Origin: an uncultured Rhodospirillales bacterium
GTDB lineage: Bacteria; Pseudomonadota; Alphaproteobacteria; Acetobacterales; Acetobacteraceae
DNA: 64,000 nt
Direction of reading: 5' to 3'
Assembly: GCA_903823665.1 (NCBI GenBank)
Contig: CAIJTR010000153.1
Location: forward strand, 21,587-85,586
Position numbers and translations under genes: made by a program. Below are positions 53,950-63,474 of this stretch, piece after piece. Position 1 is the stretch's first letter. Every line of letters starts with the position of its first letter. Below the pieces are notes generated by a model. That model did no database searches. It saw only the letters and a program-made list of their open reading frames with translations, and was not told the DNA's origin.

Positions 53950-54060
53950 TATCATTGTCCGACTGCACAAACTGCGGTGGCTTGACCCTCAGCCGCAGAA
54001 GTGAACCGATATGGGACAACGATAGAACCAAAACCGGCGCGTCAACAATGCCGGATTGTT
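53950..54060. promoter_or_regulatory. Divergent control region with two dyads
   Basis: Within the 155-bp gap between the importer and the second dehydratase. TATCATTGTCC at 53950-53960 and GGACAACGATA at 54014-54024 are inverted copies with one mismatch, 53 bp apart. A perfect palindrome AACAAT-GCCGG-ATTGTT spans 54044-54060, just before the ribosome site of the dehydratase. The shared ACAAT/ATTGT core suggests one dimeric regulator binding several sites. No regulator gene is adjacent. Confidence 0.4.
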
Positions 54061-54075
54061 CAGGGAGTGGCCGCC

Positions 54076-55221
54076 ATGAAGATCATCGACATCAACGTTC
54101 GCACGTTCACCCATATGTCCAACCAGAACAAGGACAGTGACGGCCATAGTCATCCCTGCAAGCCGCGTCAGGTGCGGCAATCGTTGCTTACCATTCAGTG
54201 CGATGATGGCAGCGAGGGCCATTGTTTTGCGCCGGTCGAGGTGGTCCGCCCCTACCTCATCAACAATTTTGTCCGCATCGTGCTGATCGGCGAGCATCCG
54301 TATGATCGTGAGAAGCTCTGGCAGGGGCTGGCGCACTGGCAGCGCGGCAGCACGGCACAGCTGACCGATCGCACGCTTGCAGCGGTGGAGATGGCATTGT
54401 GGGATCTCGCTGGCCGGAAGCTCGGCGTTCCCGTCTACAAGCTCATCGGGGCCTATCGAGACAAGGTGCCGGCCTATGGCAGCACAATGTGCGGTGATGA
54501 GATACCCGGCGGCCTTGCCACGCCGGAGGATTACGGTCGCTATGCGGAATGGCTGGTCAAGCGCGGCTACAAGGCCATCAAGCTGCACACCTGGATGAAG
54601 CCGGTCTCGTTCGCGCCCGATCCGAAGATGGATGTGAAAGCCTGCGCGGCCGTGCGCGAGGCGGTGGGTGAGGGCTTTCCGCTGATGCTCGACGCCTATC
54701 ACGGCTACAGCCGCAGCGAGGCGTTGTGGCTTGGTCTGGAACTGCAAAAGCTAGGCTATGCCTGGTATGAGGAGCCGATGAACGAGGCCTCGATCAGCTC
54801 CTACGCCTGGCTCGCTTCCAATCTCACCATGCCCGTCATTGGGCCGGAGACGGCAGACGGCAAGTTCCACACGCGGGCGGAATGGATCAAGGCTGGTGCA
54901 TGCGACATCACCCGCACCGGCGTGCTGGATGTGGGCGGCATTGGGCCATCGCTGAAGATCATCCACTTGGCTGAGGCATTCGGCATGAACTGCGAAGTTC
55001 ATGGCGGTGGTGCCGGGAATCTCACACTGTGCGCCGTGCAGAAGAACGGCATGTATTACGAGCGCGGCCTGCTGCATCCATTCATCGATTATGACGAGGT
55101 GCCGGAATATCTGCACTCCCGCACCGATACGATGGACGCCGATGGCAATGTGCGCCTGCCACAAATCCCTGGCCTTGGGGATGATATCAACTTTGACTAC
55201 ATCAACGCGAATTTGGTCTAA
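54076..55221 (+). CDS. Mandelate racemase/muconate lactonising-type enolase superfamily dehydratase
   Basis: 381 aa. Catalytic Lys169-x-His171 in AIKLHTW, metal ligands Asp206 (MLDAYHGY), Glu232 or Glu233 (WYEEPM) and Glu258 (IGPETADG), and His309 (CEVHGGGAGN). N-terminus MKIIDINVRTFTHMS with a flexible capping loop rich in His/Lys (DGHSHPCKPRQ). KxH at the second base position differs from the GlucD-like neighbour, so it probably acts on a different sugar acid or epimer. GGGAG lies about 10 nt before the ATG at 54076. It is divergent from the importer. Confidence 0.87.
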   Translation: MKIIDINVRTFTHMSNQNKDSDGHSHPCKPRQVRQSLLTIQCDDGSEGHCFAPVEVVRPYLINNFVRIVLIGEHPYDREKLWQGLAHWQRGSTAQLTDRTLAAVEMALWDLAGRKLGVPVYKLIGAYRDKVPAYGSTMCGDEIPGGLATPEDYGRYAEWLVKRGYKAIKLHTWMKPVSFAPDPKMDVKACAAVREAVGEGFPLMLDAYHGYSRSEALWLGLELQKLGYAWYEEPMNEASISSYAWLASNLTMPVIGPETADGKFHTRAEWIKAGACDITRTGVLDVGGIGPSLKIIHLAEAFGMNCEVHGGGAGNLTLCAVQKNGMYYERGLLHPFIDYDEVPEYLHSRTDTMDADGNVRLPQIPGLGDDINFDYINANLV

Positions 55222-55289
55222 AACAAGAAGCGTCTTGTTGCAGCGGCCTTCAGATTATCAATCAATACTGGCGGCACGCACTTCTCCGT

Positions 55290-55982
55290 TCAGTCGTGAA
55301 CGGAGAAGTGAACCTCAACCGGGTTCAGTGCGTCACCGTTGATAGGCAAAATGTCCTGCGGGCAGGCGGACATCACGACGATGCAGTCCATCTCGGCGCG
55401 CAGCGTGACGTGGTCCCCGGCCTTGCACACTGGGGCGAGCCATTCGACGCTCAAATCCTGCCGCACGGGGATGTTCATCCAAAGGTTCAGCGGCTGCGGC
55501 ACCTCGGGCGTGCTGACGCCGATGGCGGATAGCGCAAGGCGAAGGTTGTCCGCGCAGTTGTCATGATAGCCGTGATGGCCGAGGGTTTCGTAGCGATAGA
55601 GATCACAGGCGGCCATGAGAGTATCATGTACTCCAATGGAACTGTCCTCGATCATCGTCATGATCGGCCGGCGGCGGTTGCTGGCCAAAATATCCCCGGT
55701 GCGCGGGGTGATGCGGTTGAGCGCCGGCCTGCCGTGCTCCCACGACATGAACTCGTGATGATTGTCCGCCGAAAACGCCCAGGTGTCGCAAACCTGCGTT
55801 CCGTGCGTGTTGACGATCCGAATGCTCTGCCCTTTGGACACCCGCACCGCCCGGCCCTGCCGCGCCGGCACATCGTATATTTTGCCAAGTTCAGGATGCC
55901 CATCCGGCGAAATCGGGTTGGTCAGCGTTCCGTTGATGCCGCAGGGTTCGCAGTTTAGGCGTGGGTGGCGATACGGTTTCAT
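55290..55982 (-). CDS. DUF1989 (urea carboxylase-associated) family protein
   Basis: 230 aa. DUF1989 features: YDVPARQGRAVRVSKGQSIRIVN, QVCDTWAFSADNHHEFMSWEHGR, TMIEDSSIGVHDTLMAACDLYRY, NLWMNIPV, and a Cys/His-rich set (Cys in HDNCADNL and SACPQDI). Members occur next to urea carboxylase/allophanate genes and amino-acid transporters, and are thought to act in nitrogen-compound breakdown; the reaction is not settled. It follows the importer permeases and probably shares their transcript. A TTG at 55994 is an alternative start. Confidence 0.88.
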   Translation of the reverse strand: MKPYRHPRLNCEPCGINGTLTNPISPDGHPELGKIYDVPARQGRAVRVSKGQSIRIVNTHGTQVCDTWAFSADNHHEFMSWEHGRPALNRITPRTGDILASNRRRPIMTMIEDSSIGVHDTLMAACDLYRYETLGHHGYHDNCADNLRLALSAIGVSTPEVPQPLNLWMNIPVRQDLSVEWLAPVCKAGDHVTLRAEMDCIVVMSACPQDILPINGDALNPVEVHFSVHD

Positions 55983-55994
55983 CTTTAAGTCCAA

Positions 55995-56774
55995 TCAGGG
56001 CGTTTGTGGCGTCACCTGACGGGCGCGGCCCCAGCGCTGCTTTGGAGCCGCAACGGCAGCGCTGGCGGTCACGTGCAGGTGGCGTGAGTAGCGGGCTTCG
56101 ACCACCAGCAAGACGCGGCGAATCGTTTCTGTCAACGCCAGATAGATCAGCGCGCAGTAGAGATAAATCTGGAAATCGAATGTGTGCGAGTAGACCGTCC
56201 GCGTCGCCCCCATCAGGTCGGGCAGCGTCACGATGGCGGACAGGGCGGATGCCTTGATGATGCCGATCACTTCGTTGCCCAGTGGCCGGATCGCGACAAG
56301 CAGCGCCTGTGGAAAAATCACGTGGCGGGTGATGGCGAAGCTCGACAGCCCCAGTGCACGCGCGGCCTCAACCTGACCTTTGGGCACGGCTGACAGCGCG
56401 CCGCGGAAAATCTCGGACTGATAGGCGGCCGTGTTAAGCGTGAACGCCAGCAGGCAGCAGAAATACGCCTCGCGGAAAAACGTCCACAGCCCGATATCGG
56501 TCAGGAACGGGCGGATCTGCCCGGCACCATAATAGACCAGATAGAGCTGGCAGAGCAGCGGTGTGCCGCGAAACAATGTCACGTAACCAAGTACCGCCTT
56601 GGACAGCACCCAATTCTTCGACATCCGTGCGAGGCAAAGCGGGTACGCCAGCACGAAGCCGATGGAGCAGGAGGTGATCACAATCTCGAACGTGATCAGC
56701 AAACCCGACCAAAGCCGGGGCCAGTTATCCTCCAGCAGCGGCAGGCCGATAAACGATGAGAGGTTTTCCAGCAT
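55995..56774 (-). CDS. Polar amino-acid ABC transporter permease (HisM/ArtM type)
   Basis: 259 aa with about five helices. Family motif EVIGIIKASALSAIVTLPDLMG and the coupling region FRGALSAVPKGQVEAARALGLSSFAITRHVIFPQAL. The C-terminus is a longer basic tail. It pairs with the HisQ-type subunit, which it overlaps by one base (TAATG). No ATPase gene is found with it in this window. Confidence 0.91.
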   Translation of the reverse strand: MLENLSSFIGLPLLEDNWPRLWSGLLITFEIVITSCSIGFVLAYPLCLARMSKNWVLSKAVLGYVTLFRGTPLLCQLYLVYYGAGQIRPFLTDIGLWTFFREAYFCCLLAFTLNTAAYQSEIFRGALSAVPKGQVEAARALGLSSFAITRHVIFPQALLVAIRPLGNEVIGIIKASALSAIVTLPDLMGATRTVYSHTFDFQIYLYCALIYLALTETIRRVLLVVEARYSRHLHVTASAAVAAPKQRWGRARQVTPQTP

Positions 56775-57475
56775 TACGCATACGCCCGGTTTGAACGTCT
56801 TTCCAGCTGCGACTGCACGATGGTCGAGACGATGCTGATGATCAGATAGATGCCGGCGGCCAGCGGCAGGAAGATCAGCGGCTGGCGTGTGAACCGGGCG
56901 GCCTCGAAGGCAGCGCGCATCAAATCCATCACAGCCAGGGTGGAGATCAGCGACGTATCTTTCAGCAAAATCGTCCAGATGTTGCCAAGTCCTGGCAGGG
57001 CGATGCGGAACAGCTGTGGCAGCACAATATTGCGGAAGGTTTGGCTTTTTGTCAGGCCCAGTGAAAGTGCCGCCTCAATCTGGCCCTTCGGCACTGAGCT
57101 GATCGCGGAGACCCACACTTCAGAGGAATAGGCGGCTGCTACCACCGACAGCGCAATCACGCCGGCCACGAATGCGCTCACCTCAATATGTACGCTCTCA
57201 CCAAACAGCTTCGAGACTTTGTCGAGTGCTGCCTGCAAGCCAAAATAGACGATGAACAGAGAGAGCAGATCGGGAATGCCGCGAAAGAATGTGGTGAAGG
57301 CGTCGCAGCCAGCCCGCAACAAGCGGTTTGGCGAGCCCTTCAAAATGGCCAGCAACAGCCCGCCGCCAAAACCGAACGGCACCGTGGTGACGGCGATCGC
57401 CACCGTCACCGCGGCACCCTGCATCAGCAAATTGCCCCAGCCATCCGGGCCGATGATGAGATCAAGAAATGCCAT
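56774..57475 (-). CDS. Polar amino-acid ABC transporter permease (HisQ/ArtQ type)
   Basis: 233 aa. TTFFRGIPDLLSLFIVYFGLQ, SAISSVPKGQIEAALSLGLTKSQTFRNIVLPQLFRIALPGLGNIW, and ISTLAVMDLMRAA are the conserved permease regions. It lies 33 bp after the binding-protein stop. The ATG at 57475 is used; a TTG directly before it is also possible. Confidence 0.91.
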   Translation of the reverse strand: MAFLDLIIGPDGWGNLLMQGAAVTVAIAVTTVPFGFGGGLLLAILKGSPNRLLRAGCDAFTTFFRGIPDLLSLFIVYFGLQAALDKVSKLFGESVHIEVSAFVAGVIALSVVAAAYSSEVWVSAISSVPKGQIEAALSLGLTKSQTFRNIVLPQLFRIALPGLGNIWTILLKDTSLISTLAVMDLMRAAFEAARFTRQPLIFLPLAAGIYLIISIVSTIVQSQLERRSNRAYA

Positions 57476-57508
57476 CAAAGCAATCCTTCAGACTGGGGCG
57501 CTACCAGC

Positions 57509-58291
57509 TTACTTGCCGCGAATGTCGAGCGAGCCGAAATACTTCTTCTCGAGCGTCACGTAGGAGCCATCGGCGTCCACTTCGGCAATCGCCTTGTTGA
57601 ACATGGCGGCGAGGTCCTTGTCGTCCGGGCGGAAAGCAGCGCCCACGCCGGGGCCATGGATCTCAGGAACTCGCTTGATGGCGGCAACCACGCGGCAGCA
57701 GCCATTGCCGTGCTTGTCGATGAAGTCCTGCGTCACAATCACATCGCCCATCACGTAGTCGATACGACCGGAAGCGAGATCCTGGTTCGGCTCATCCTGG
57801 GTCGGATAGGTCTTAATGACCGAGTCCTTATAGAACTTCTCAAGATAGTTCGAGTGGATGGTGGACGACTGGGTGCCGATCGTCTTGCCCTTCAGAGCGG
57901 CCGGCGAGATGTCGTTGCTTTTGTTGCTGGCGGTCGTGGAGAACGCCGGCGGTGTCGCAACGTACATGTCGGAGAACAACACCTTCTGCGCGCGGGCGGC
58001 AGTGATGTTCATCGACGACAGGATGACGTCGAACTTGTTGGCCAGCAGCGACGGGATGATGCCGTCCCAGTCCTGGTTCTGGTAGGTGCAGGTGACCTTC
58101 ATCTTGGCGCACAGCAGGTTGCCGTATTCAACCTCCCAGCCCACGATCTCGCCCTTGGGGTTGACACTCTCGAACGGCGCATAGGTGGCATCCATGCCGA
58201 CGCGCACTGTTTTCCAGTCTTTCGCCTGGGCGGTGCCGGCCGCCATAAGGGCAGCAAGACCCAGCAGTGCCGCGAATTTGGTCGAATTCAT
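57509..58291 (-). CDS. Polar amino-acid-binding periplasmic protein (HisJ/ArgT type)
   Basis: 260 aa. Signal peptide MNSTKFAALLGLAALMAAG ending at AQA-KDW. Family 3 fold: VRVGMDATYAPFESVNPKGEIVGWEVE, the GxxWDGIIPSLLANKFDVILSSMNIT hinge with the usual Asp, and a C-terminal GVGAAFRPDDKDLAAMFNKAI. AGGAGATCAGA precedes the ATG. Divergent position next to hutH suggests histidine as a ligand, but arginine or lysine are equally possible by sequence. First gene of the importer operon. Confidence 0.92.
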   Translation of the reverse strand: MNSTKFAALLGLAALMAAGTAQAKDWKTVRVGMDATYAPFESVNPKGEIVGWEVEYGNLLCAKMKVTCTYQNQDWDGIIPSLLANKFDVILSSMNITAARAQKVLFSDMYVATPPAFSTTASNKSNDISPAALKGKTIGTQSSTIHSNYLEKFYKDSVIKTYPTQDEPNQDLASGRIDYVMGDVIVTQDFIDKHGNGCCRVVAAIKRVPEIHGPGVGAAFRPDDKDLAAMFNKAIAEVDADGSYVTLEKKYFGSLDIRGK

Positions 58292-58367
58292 TCTGATCTC
58301 CTGAACCTGTTTCTTCCGCTCGCCACAATCGCGTGGCCAAGGCGTCGTCATGCGCCCTGGGCGAGAC

Positions 58368-58393
58368 TGTCATGCAAGCCACATTGAATGACA
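58368..58393. promoter_or_regulatory. Weak dyad in the hutH/importer divergent region
   Basis: TGTCAT and ATGACA arms with a 14-nt spacer, in the 197-bp region between the importer and hutH. The arms are short and may be chance. If a hut repressor binds here, it would coordinate transport and histidine breakdown. Confidence 0.25.
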
Positions 58394-58488
58394 AGCAAGA
58401 GTGATGCCGCAGCGCAGAAATGAATACAGGTTCGCGCATTTTGCGCGTGGCGTGCATCATCGGTCCCAGCCACGACGGAGAAATGGGA

Positions 58489-60024
58489 ATGGATGCGCTG
58501 ATGTTGACGCCGGGCCGGGTAACTTTGTCGCAGTGGCGCGCCGTTTATACCGGGAGTGCGTTTGCCCTTAACGACACGTGCCGGGCGGGAGTTGCGGCTT
58601 CGGCCGACGCGATAGGGCGTATTGTGGCGCGTGGTGAGCCGGTCTACGGCATCAATACCGGCTTCGGTAAACTCGCATCGGTGCGCATCGATGCCGCCAA
58701 TTTGGGCGTTTTGCAGCGCAATATCGTGCTGTCCCATGCAGCAGGCGTGGGCGCGCCAATGCCGGTTCCGGTAGTACGGCTGATGCTGGCGTTGAAACTC
58801 ATGAGCCTCGCCCAAGGTGCGTCCGGCGTCGCCCCCGCCACCATCGCCTTGCTGGAGGCTGTTCTTGATCGCGGTCTCACTCCGGTTGTGCCCTGCCAGG
58901 GCTCGGTTGGTGCCTCCGGTGACCTCGCCCCATTGGCGCATATGACGGCGACGCTGCTCGGTGTTGGTGCATTTATTGTGAACGGCGAACGGGTGGAAGC
59001 CTCCCAAGCGCTGGCCCAGGCCGGGCTCGCACCGCTGCAGCTCGGCCCGAAGGAGGGCTTGGCGTTGCTCAACGGCACCCAATTCTCCACCGCCTATGCC
59101 CTGGCCGGATTGTTCGAGGCTGATCTGCTGTTCCGCTCGGCGCTCGTCACCGGCGCTCTGTCCACCGACGCCGCGCGTGGGTCCGACACACCGTTCGACC
59201 CACGCATCCACGCCCTGCGCGGCCATCGCGGCCAGATCGAAACGGCGCGGGCGTTGCTCTTATTGATGGAAGGCTCGGCCATCCGTGCCTCCCATCTGGT
59301 GGGTGACGCGCGCGTGCAGGACCCGTACTGCCTGCGTTGCCAGCCGCAGGTGATGGGGGCCGTGCTCGATCTGCTGCGTCAGGCGGCGATGACGCTCAGC
59401 ATTGAGGCAAATGGCGTTTCCGACAATCCGCTGATCTTTGCCGATCCCACGGGTGGGGCGGATGAGGCGCTGTCTGGTGGCAACTTCCACGCGGAACCAG
59501 TTGCGTTCGCAGCCGATATGATCGCACTCGCGCTCTGCGAAATCGGCTCCTTGTCCGAACGCCGCATCGCCATGCTCGTCGATCCCGCTTTGTCCGGACT
59601 GCCAGCGTTCCTCACGCCGAGGCCCGGCCTGAACTCCGGCTTCATGATCCCACAGGTGACGGCCGCCGCCCTTGTCGCCGAAAACCGCCAACGTGCGCAT
59701 CCGGCAAGTGTGGATTCCATCCCCACCTCCGCCAACCAGGAAGACCACGTCTCCATGGCCGCCGGGGCCGCGCGCCGTCTGCCGGAGATGGCGGCGAACA
59801 CGGCCGCCATCATCGGCATCGAACTGCTCGCCGCCGCCCAAGGCTGCGATTTCGCCCAGCCGCTCACCTCCAGCCCCAGCCTCGAATGCGTGCGCGCACT
59901 GTTGCGCCAACACGTCCCGACCCTTGACGAGGACCGCCACATGCACCCGGATATCGAACACGCGATCACCTTGGTGCGCGGTGGCGTGGTGGTGGCAGGG
60001 CTTGATTTGCCGAGTGCGATTTGA
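58489..60024 (+). CDS. hutH: Histidine ammonia-lyase
   Basis: 511 aa, the expected length. Catalytic MIO group forms from Ala142-Ser143-Gly144 in [15 protein letters not shown]. Other family regions: [30 protein letters not shown], and [16 protein letters not shown]. It converts histidine to urocanate and ammonia. The ATG at 58489 lies 8 nt after GGAG and gives the family-type N-terminus ([11 protein letters not shown]); an earlier in-frame ATG at 58483 is too close to GGAG. It is followed 12 bp later by hutU. Confidence 0.96.
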   Translation: MDALMLTPGRVTLSQWRAVYTGSAFALNDTCRAGVAASADAIGRIVARGEPVYGINTGFGKLASVRIDAANLGVLQRNIVLSHAAGVGAPMPVPVVRLMLALKLMSLAQGASGVAPATIALLEAVLDRGLTPVVPCQGSVGASGDLAPLAHMTATLLGVGAFIVNGERVEASQALAQAGLAPLQLGPKEGLALLNGTQFSTAYALAGLFEADLLFRSALVTGALSTDAARGSDTPFDPRIHALRGHRGQIETARALLLLMEGSAIRASHLVGDARVQDPYCLRCQPQVMGAVLDLLRQAAMTLSIEANGVSDNPLIFADPTGGADEALSGGNFHAEPVAFAADMIALALCEIGSLSERRIAMLVDPALSGLPAFLTPRPGLNSGFMIPQVTAAALVAENRQRAHPASVDSIPTSANQEDHVSMAAGAARRLPEMAANTAAIIGIELLAAAQGCDFAQPLTSSPSLECVRALLRQHVPTLDEDRHMHPDIEHAITLVRGGVVVAGLDLPSAI

Positions 60025-60036
60025 GGGGAAGATGGC

Positions 60037-61707
60037 ATGACCAGAATCGACAACATGCGCGTCATCCGGTCCCCGCGCGGGACCGAGATTTCGGCCAAAT
60101 CCTGGCTCACCGAAGCGCCCTTGCGCATGCTGATGAACAATCTCGACCCAGACGTGGCCGAACGCCCCGGCGATCTCGTCGTCTATGGCGGCATCGGCAG
60201 GGCGGCGCGCGACTGGGAGAGTTTTGACCGCATCGGCCACGCTTTGCGCAAATTGGAGGCGGATCAGACGCTTCTGGTGCAATCCGGCAAACCCGTCGGC
60301 GTCTTTCGCACCCATGCCGACGCCCCGCGCGTGCTGATCGCCAACTCCAACCTCGTGCCGCATTGGGCCACCTGGGAGCATTTCAACGAGCTCGATCGCA
60401 AGGGCCTGATGATGTACGGCCAGATGACGGCCGGCTCCTGGATCTACATCGGGGCGCAAGGCATCGTGCAGGGTACCTACGAGACATTCGTTGAAGCCGG
60501 ACGGCAACATTATAAAGGTGATCTCTCCGGCAAATGGATTCTCACCGCAGGCCTCGGCGGCATGGGCGGCGCGCAACCACTCGCAGCAATCATGGCCGGG
60601 GCCTCCTGCCTCGCCATCGAATGCCAGCCCAGCCGGATCGAAATGCGGCTTCGCACCGGCTACCTCGACCAGAGCACCGCCGATCTCGACGAAGCGCTGA
60701 CCATGATCGAGCGTTCCTGTGTCGAGAAGAAGCCGATCTCGGTGGGCCTGCTCGGCAACGCTGCCGAAATTCTGCCCGAACTTCTCCGCCGTGGCGTGCG
60801 GCCGGACATTCTCACCGACCAAACCTCCGCCCACGACCCCATCAACGGCTACCTCCCCGCCGGATGGACGGTCGCGCAGTGGGAGGAAAAGCGGGAGCGT
60901 GATCCAAAATCCGTCGAAACCGCCGCCCGCCGTTCCATGGCCGGCCATATCCAGGCCATGCTCACCTATCACCGCATGGGCGTGCCCACCGTCGATTACG
61001 GCAACAATCTCCGTCAGCGCGCACTCGAAGAAGGGGTAACCGACGCCTTCGATTTCCCAGGCTTCGTGCCAGCCTATATCCGCCCGCTGTTCTGCCGTGG
61101 TGTCGGTCCGTTCCGCTGGGTGGCACTTTCCGGCGACCCCGAGGATATTTACCGCACCGATGCCAAGGTGAAGGAAATCCTGCCCGATAATGCCCACCTC
61201 CATCGCTGGCTCGACATGGCGCGCGAGCGCATCCACTTCCAGGGCCTGCCCGCACGCATCTGCTGGGTCGGCCTCGGGGATCGCCACCGCCTCGGCCTCG
61301 CCTTCAATGAAATGGTCGCACGCGGCGAAGTCTCCGCCCCCATCGTCATCGGCCGCGACCATTTGGACAGCGGCTCCGTCGCGTCGCCCAACCGTGAAAC
61401 CGAAGCCATGCGCGACGGTTCGGATGCCGTGTCCGATTGGCCGTTGCTCAACGCCCTCCTCAACACCGCCTCTGGTGCTACCTGGGTTTCATTGCATCAT
61501 GGCGGCGGCGTCGGCATGGGATTTTCGCAACACGCCGGCATGGTGATCGTGTGTGACGGCACCGAAGACGCCGCCCGCCGCATCGCCCGTGTGTTGTGGA
61601 ACGATCCCGCCACCGGCGTCATGCGCCATGCCGATGCCGGCTACGAGGACGCGCTGGCCTGTGCCCGCGAACATGGGCTCGACCTGCCGGGAATCCTTCT
61701 CACGTGA
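60037..61707 (+). CDS. hutU: Urocanate hydratase
   Basis: 556 aa, standard length. NAD-dependent enzyme: [72 protein letters not shown], and [14 protein letters not shown]. It converts urocanate to imidazolonepropionate. The next pathway genes (hutI, hutG or hutF) are not in this window, so the cluster is partial. Confidence 0.97.
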   Translation: MTRIDNMRVIRSPRGTEISAKSWLTEAPLRMLMNNLDPDVAERPGDLVVYGGIGRAARDWESFDRIGHALRKLEADQTLLVQSGKPVGVFRTHADAPRVLIANSNLVPHWATWEHFNELDRKGLMMYGQMTAGSWIYIGAQGIVQGTYETFVEAGRQHYKGDLSGKWILTAGLGGMGGAQPLAAIMAGASCLAIECQPSRIEMRLRTGYLDQSTADLDEALTMIERSCVEKKPISVGLLGNAAEILPELLRRGVRPDILTDQTSAHDPINGYLPAGWTVAQWEEKRERDPKSVETAARRSMAGHIQAMLTYHRMGVPTVDYGNNLRQRALEEGVTDAFDFPGFVPAYIRPLFCRGVGPFRWVALSGDPEDIYRTDAKVKEILPDNAHLHRWLDMARERIHFQGLPARICWVGLGDRHRLGLAFNEMVARGEVSAPIVIGRDHLDSGSVASPNRETEAMRDGSDAVSDWPLLNALLNTASGATWVSLHHGGGVGMGFSQHAGMVIVCDGTEDAARRIARVLWNDPATGVMRHADAGYEDALACAREHGLDLPGILLT

Positions 61708-61843
61708 AAATAGTCAACATCACGCTTCCATCTTCGTCAAACGTCTGATTATACTTAGGCGCTCTGTTTATTTGGCGGTGCGGCAGGGAAAATCCGTGCC
61801 TACAAAGCTGTGGATTTGACCGCCGTTGCGGAGAGTGCGTCAT

Positions 61844-62995
61844 ATGATTGGCAACTCCAGCCCGCCTGATCTCGATCAGGTTATCAATGCCGTTTACGAG
61901 ACTTCACTGGCTCCCGAGAGCTGGCAGTCGGCACTTGGAATGATCGCGGGCGTTTTTAATTCAGGCTTTGCAGACATCTTCGCGCGCACAGATGACCGTA
62001 ATCGCTTTCATGGCATCGCTCATGGGCTGGATGAAAGGGATTACCGGGACGAGTTTCTCGGCGTGTGGTTCAAGCGTAACGTCTGGGGTCTGTCCCGCCC
62101 AAAGCAAACCGCGGGTGAAGTTGTGAGCACGCGGGAAATGCTGTCGCTTCGCGAATTGCGGTCCAGCGATATTTTTGTGAACTACCTTGACCAGCGCGGC
62201 CTGCATGAAGGGATGCTGCTGACCATCTGGACCGGGAATGGCTGGATCCAAGACATGTCGTTGCTCAGACCGTTTTCTCTCGGCCCTTACGGGGCGACGG
62301 AAATCAAGACCGCACAACGGTTACTTCCCCACATCCAACGCGCCGCCGCAGTGGCCCGCAGGTTGGGCGAGGCGGATGCGGTTCTGCATAGCGGTCTCGT
62401 GGCGATCGACAGAATCGACAAGCCGGCCTTCCTGCTGGACGACAATGGCCTTGTGCAGCGCTGCAATGAGCGCGCTGAGCGTTTGCTCGTCAAAGCCGAC
62501 GGATTGCTCATGCAACACGGCACACTGCTCGCATCAACCACCCGCGCATCAATGCAACTTGGGGCCGCCATCGCGATTGGCACCGGGCGGGTTCCCGGCG
62601 GGACCATGGCGCAGAGCGTGCGGTTGCCGCGCGAGCATGGCCAGGATCTGGTGGTCACTGTCTTGCCGCTATCGTTGCGCAGCGATTGGGCAATGATGAG
62701 GCCCCCGGCTGCGCTCTTGTTTGTCAACGAGCCCTCGGCCGGTCACTCCCCAACGCCAGCCCTACAGATTGGCGACCTGATGATGCGTTTTGCACTCACC
62801 CAGGTGGAGGCTGAACTGGGTCGCGAACTCGCCCTTGGTCAAAGCATTGCGGAGATCGCGGCCGGTCGCAGGCGAAGCATAAACACCGTGCGCACCCAGT
62901 TGCGTCATCTGATGGCCAAAGTCGGCTGCCATCGTCAGGCGGACCTCATCCTGCGGCTGATGGCCGCCGCTGGCCCTGCGCGTGACCGCCCATAA
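61844..62995 (+). CDS. LuxR-type helix-turn-helix regulator
   Basis: 383 aa. N-terminal sensor region of unknown type (DLDQVINAVYETSLAPESWQSAL, a motif common at the start of a family of LuxR-type regulators) and a PAS-like middle (AIDRIDKPAFLLDDNGLVQRCNERAERLL). The C-terminal LuxR/GerE HTH is FALTQVEAELGRELALGQSIAEIAAGRRRSINTVRTQLRHLMAKVG. There is no phospho-acceptor receiver domain. GGAGAG lies about 10 nt before the ATG at 61844. Position 136 bp after hutU suggests, without proof, that it controls the hut/importer genes. Confidence 0.82.
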   Translation: MIGNSSPPDLDQVINAVYETSLAPESWQSALGMIAGVFNSGFADIFARTDDRNRFHGIAHGLDERDYRDEFLGVWFKRNVWGLSRPKQTAGEVVSTREMLSLRELRSSDIFVNYLDQRGLHEGMLLTIWTGNGWIQDMSLLRPFSLGPYGATEIKTAQRLLPHIQRAAAVARRLGEADAVLHSGLVAIDRIDKPAFLLDDNGLVQRCNERAERLLVKADGLLMQHGTLLASTTRASMQLGAAIAIGTGRVPGGTMAQSVRLPREHGQDLVVTVLPLSLRSDWAMMRPPAALLFVNEPSAGHSPTPALQIGDLMMRFALTQVEAELGRELALGQSIAEIAAGRRRSINTVRTQLRHLMAKVGCHRQADLILRLMAAAGPARDRP

Positions 62996-63093
62996 AGCAA
63001 TATCGATTGGTGTTGCATCGCGCTTTTATGACCGTACGCTATCGTTGCGCGGGCAAATAGACCAGAGACGGCGAGATCAAACCCAAACCAATT

Positions 63094-63447
63094 TTATGCG
63101 CGCGCAGCATTGCGTGCATGAAGCGCCTCGAACAGGTGGTCTGGCCTCACACCGAGGCGGGCGACAATGCCGGCGGCCCGGTTCGGTGTCGCACAGCTGA
63201 AGCTTGCTTCGCTACCAGAACGATAGGTCATGCGTGGGTTGGCTCTCGTCATCATGTCGTGCAAAGCCGAAGCTTGGCCGTGTAGATCATGCAGGTTTTG
63301 CCGCTCGGCATCGCCGGCGTGAACGCGCGCCTGGCACTCAAGATGATCGATCTGCTCCGCCAATGCGCGGAGTTCGCAGAGGATCATTGTCGTCTCATTC
63401 ATCTGCTTACCCAGTCTGGCATGAGTGCAATCACATCGTAAATCCAT
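63094..63447 (-). CDS. Hypothetical small protein
   Basis: 117 aa, no family recognised. Helical middle with an Ala/Glu/His-rich pattern (CELRALAEQIDHLECQARVHA, ERQNLHDLHGQASALHDMM). There are Cys residues near the N-terminus (MDLRCDCTHARLG). GAGGAATGTCACA precedes the ATG at 63447, a good ribosome site. The upstream DNA is AT-rich. It is convergent with the LuxR-type gene. It could be a small regulatory protein, but nothing in the sequence says which. Confidence 0.55.
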   Translation of the reverse strand: MDLRCDCTHARLGKQMNETTMILCELRALAEQIDHLECQARVHAGDAERQNLHDLHGQASALHDMMTRANPRMTYRSGSEASFSCATPNRAAGIVARLGVRPDHLFEALHARNAARA

Positions 63448-63474
63448 TGTGACATTCCTCACAATAACGAGCAA

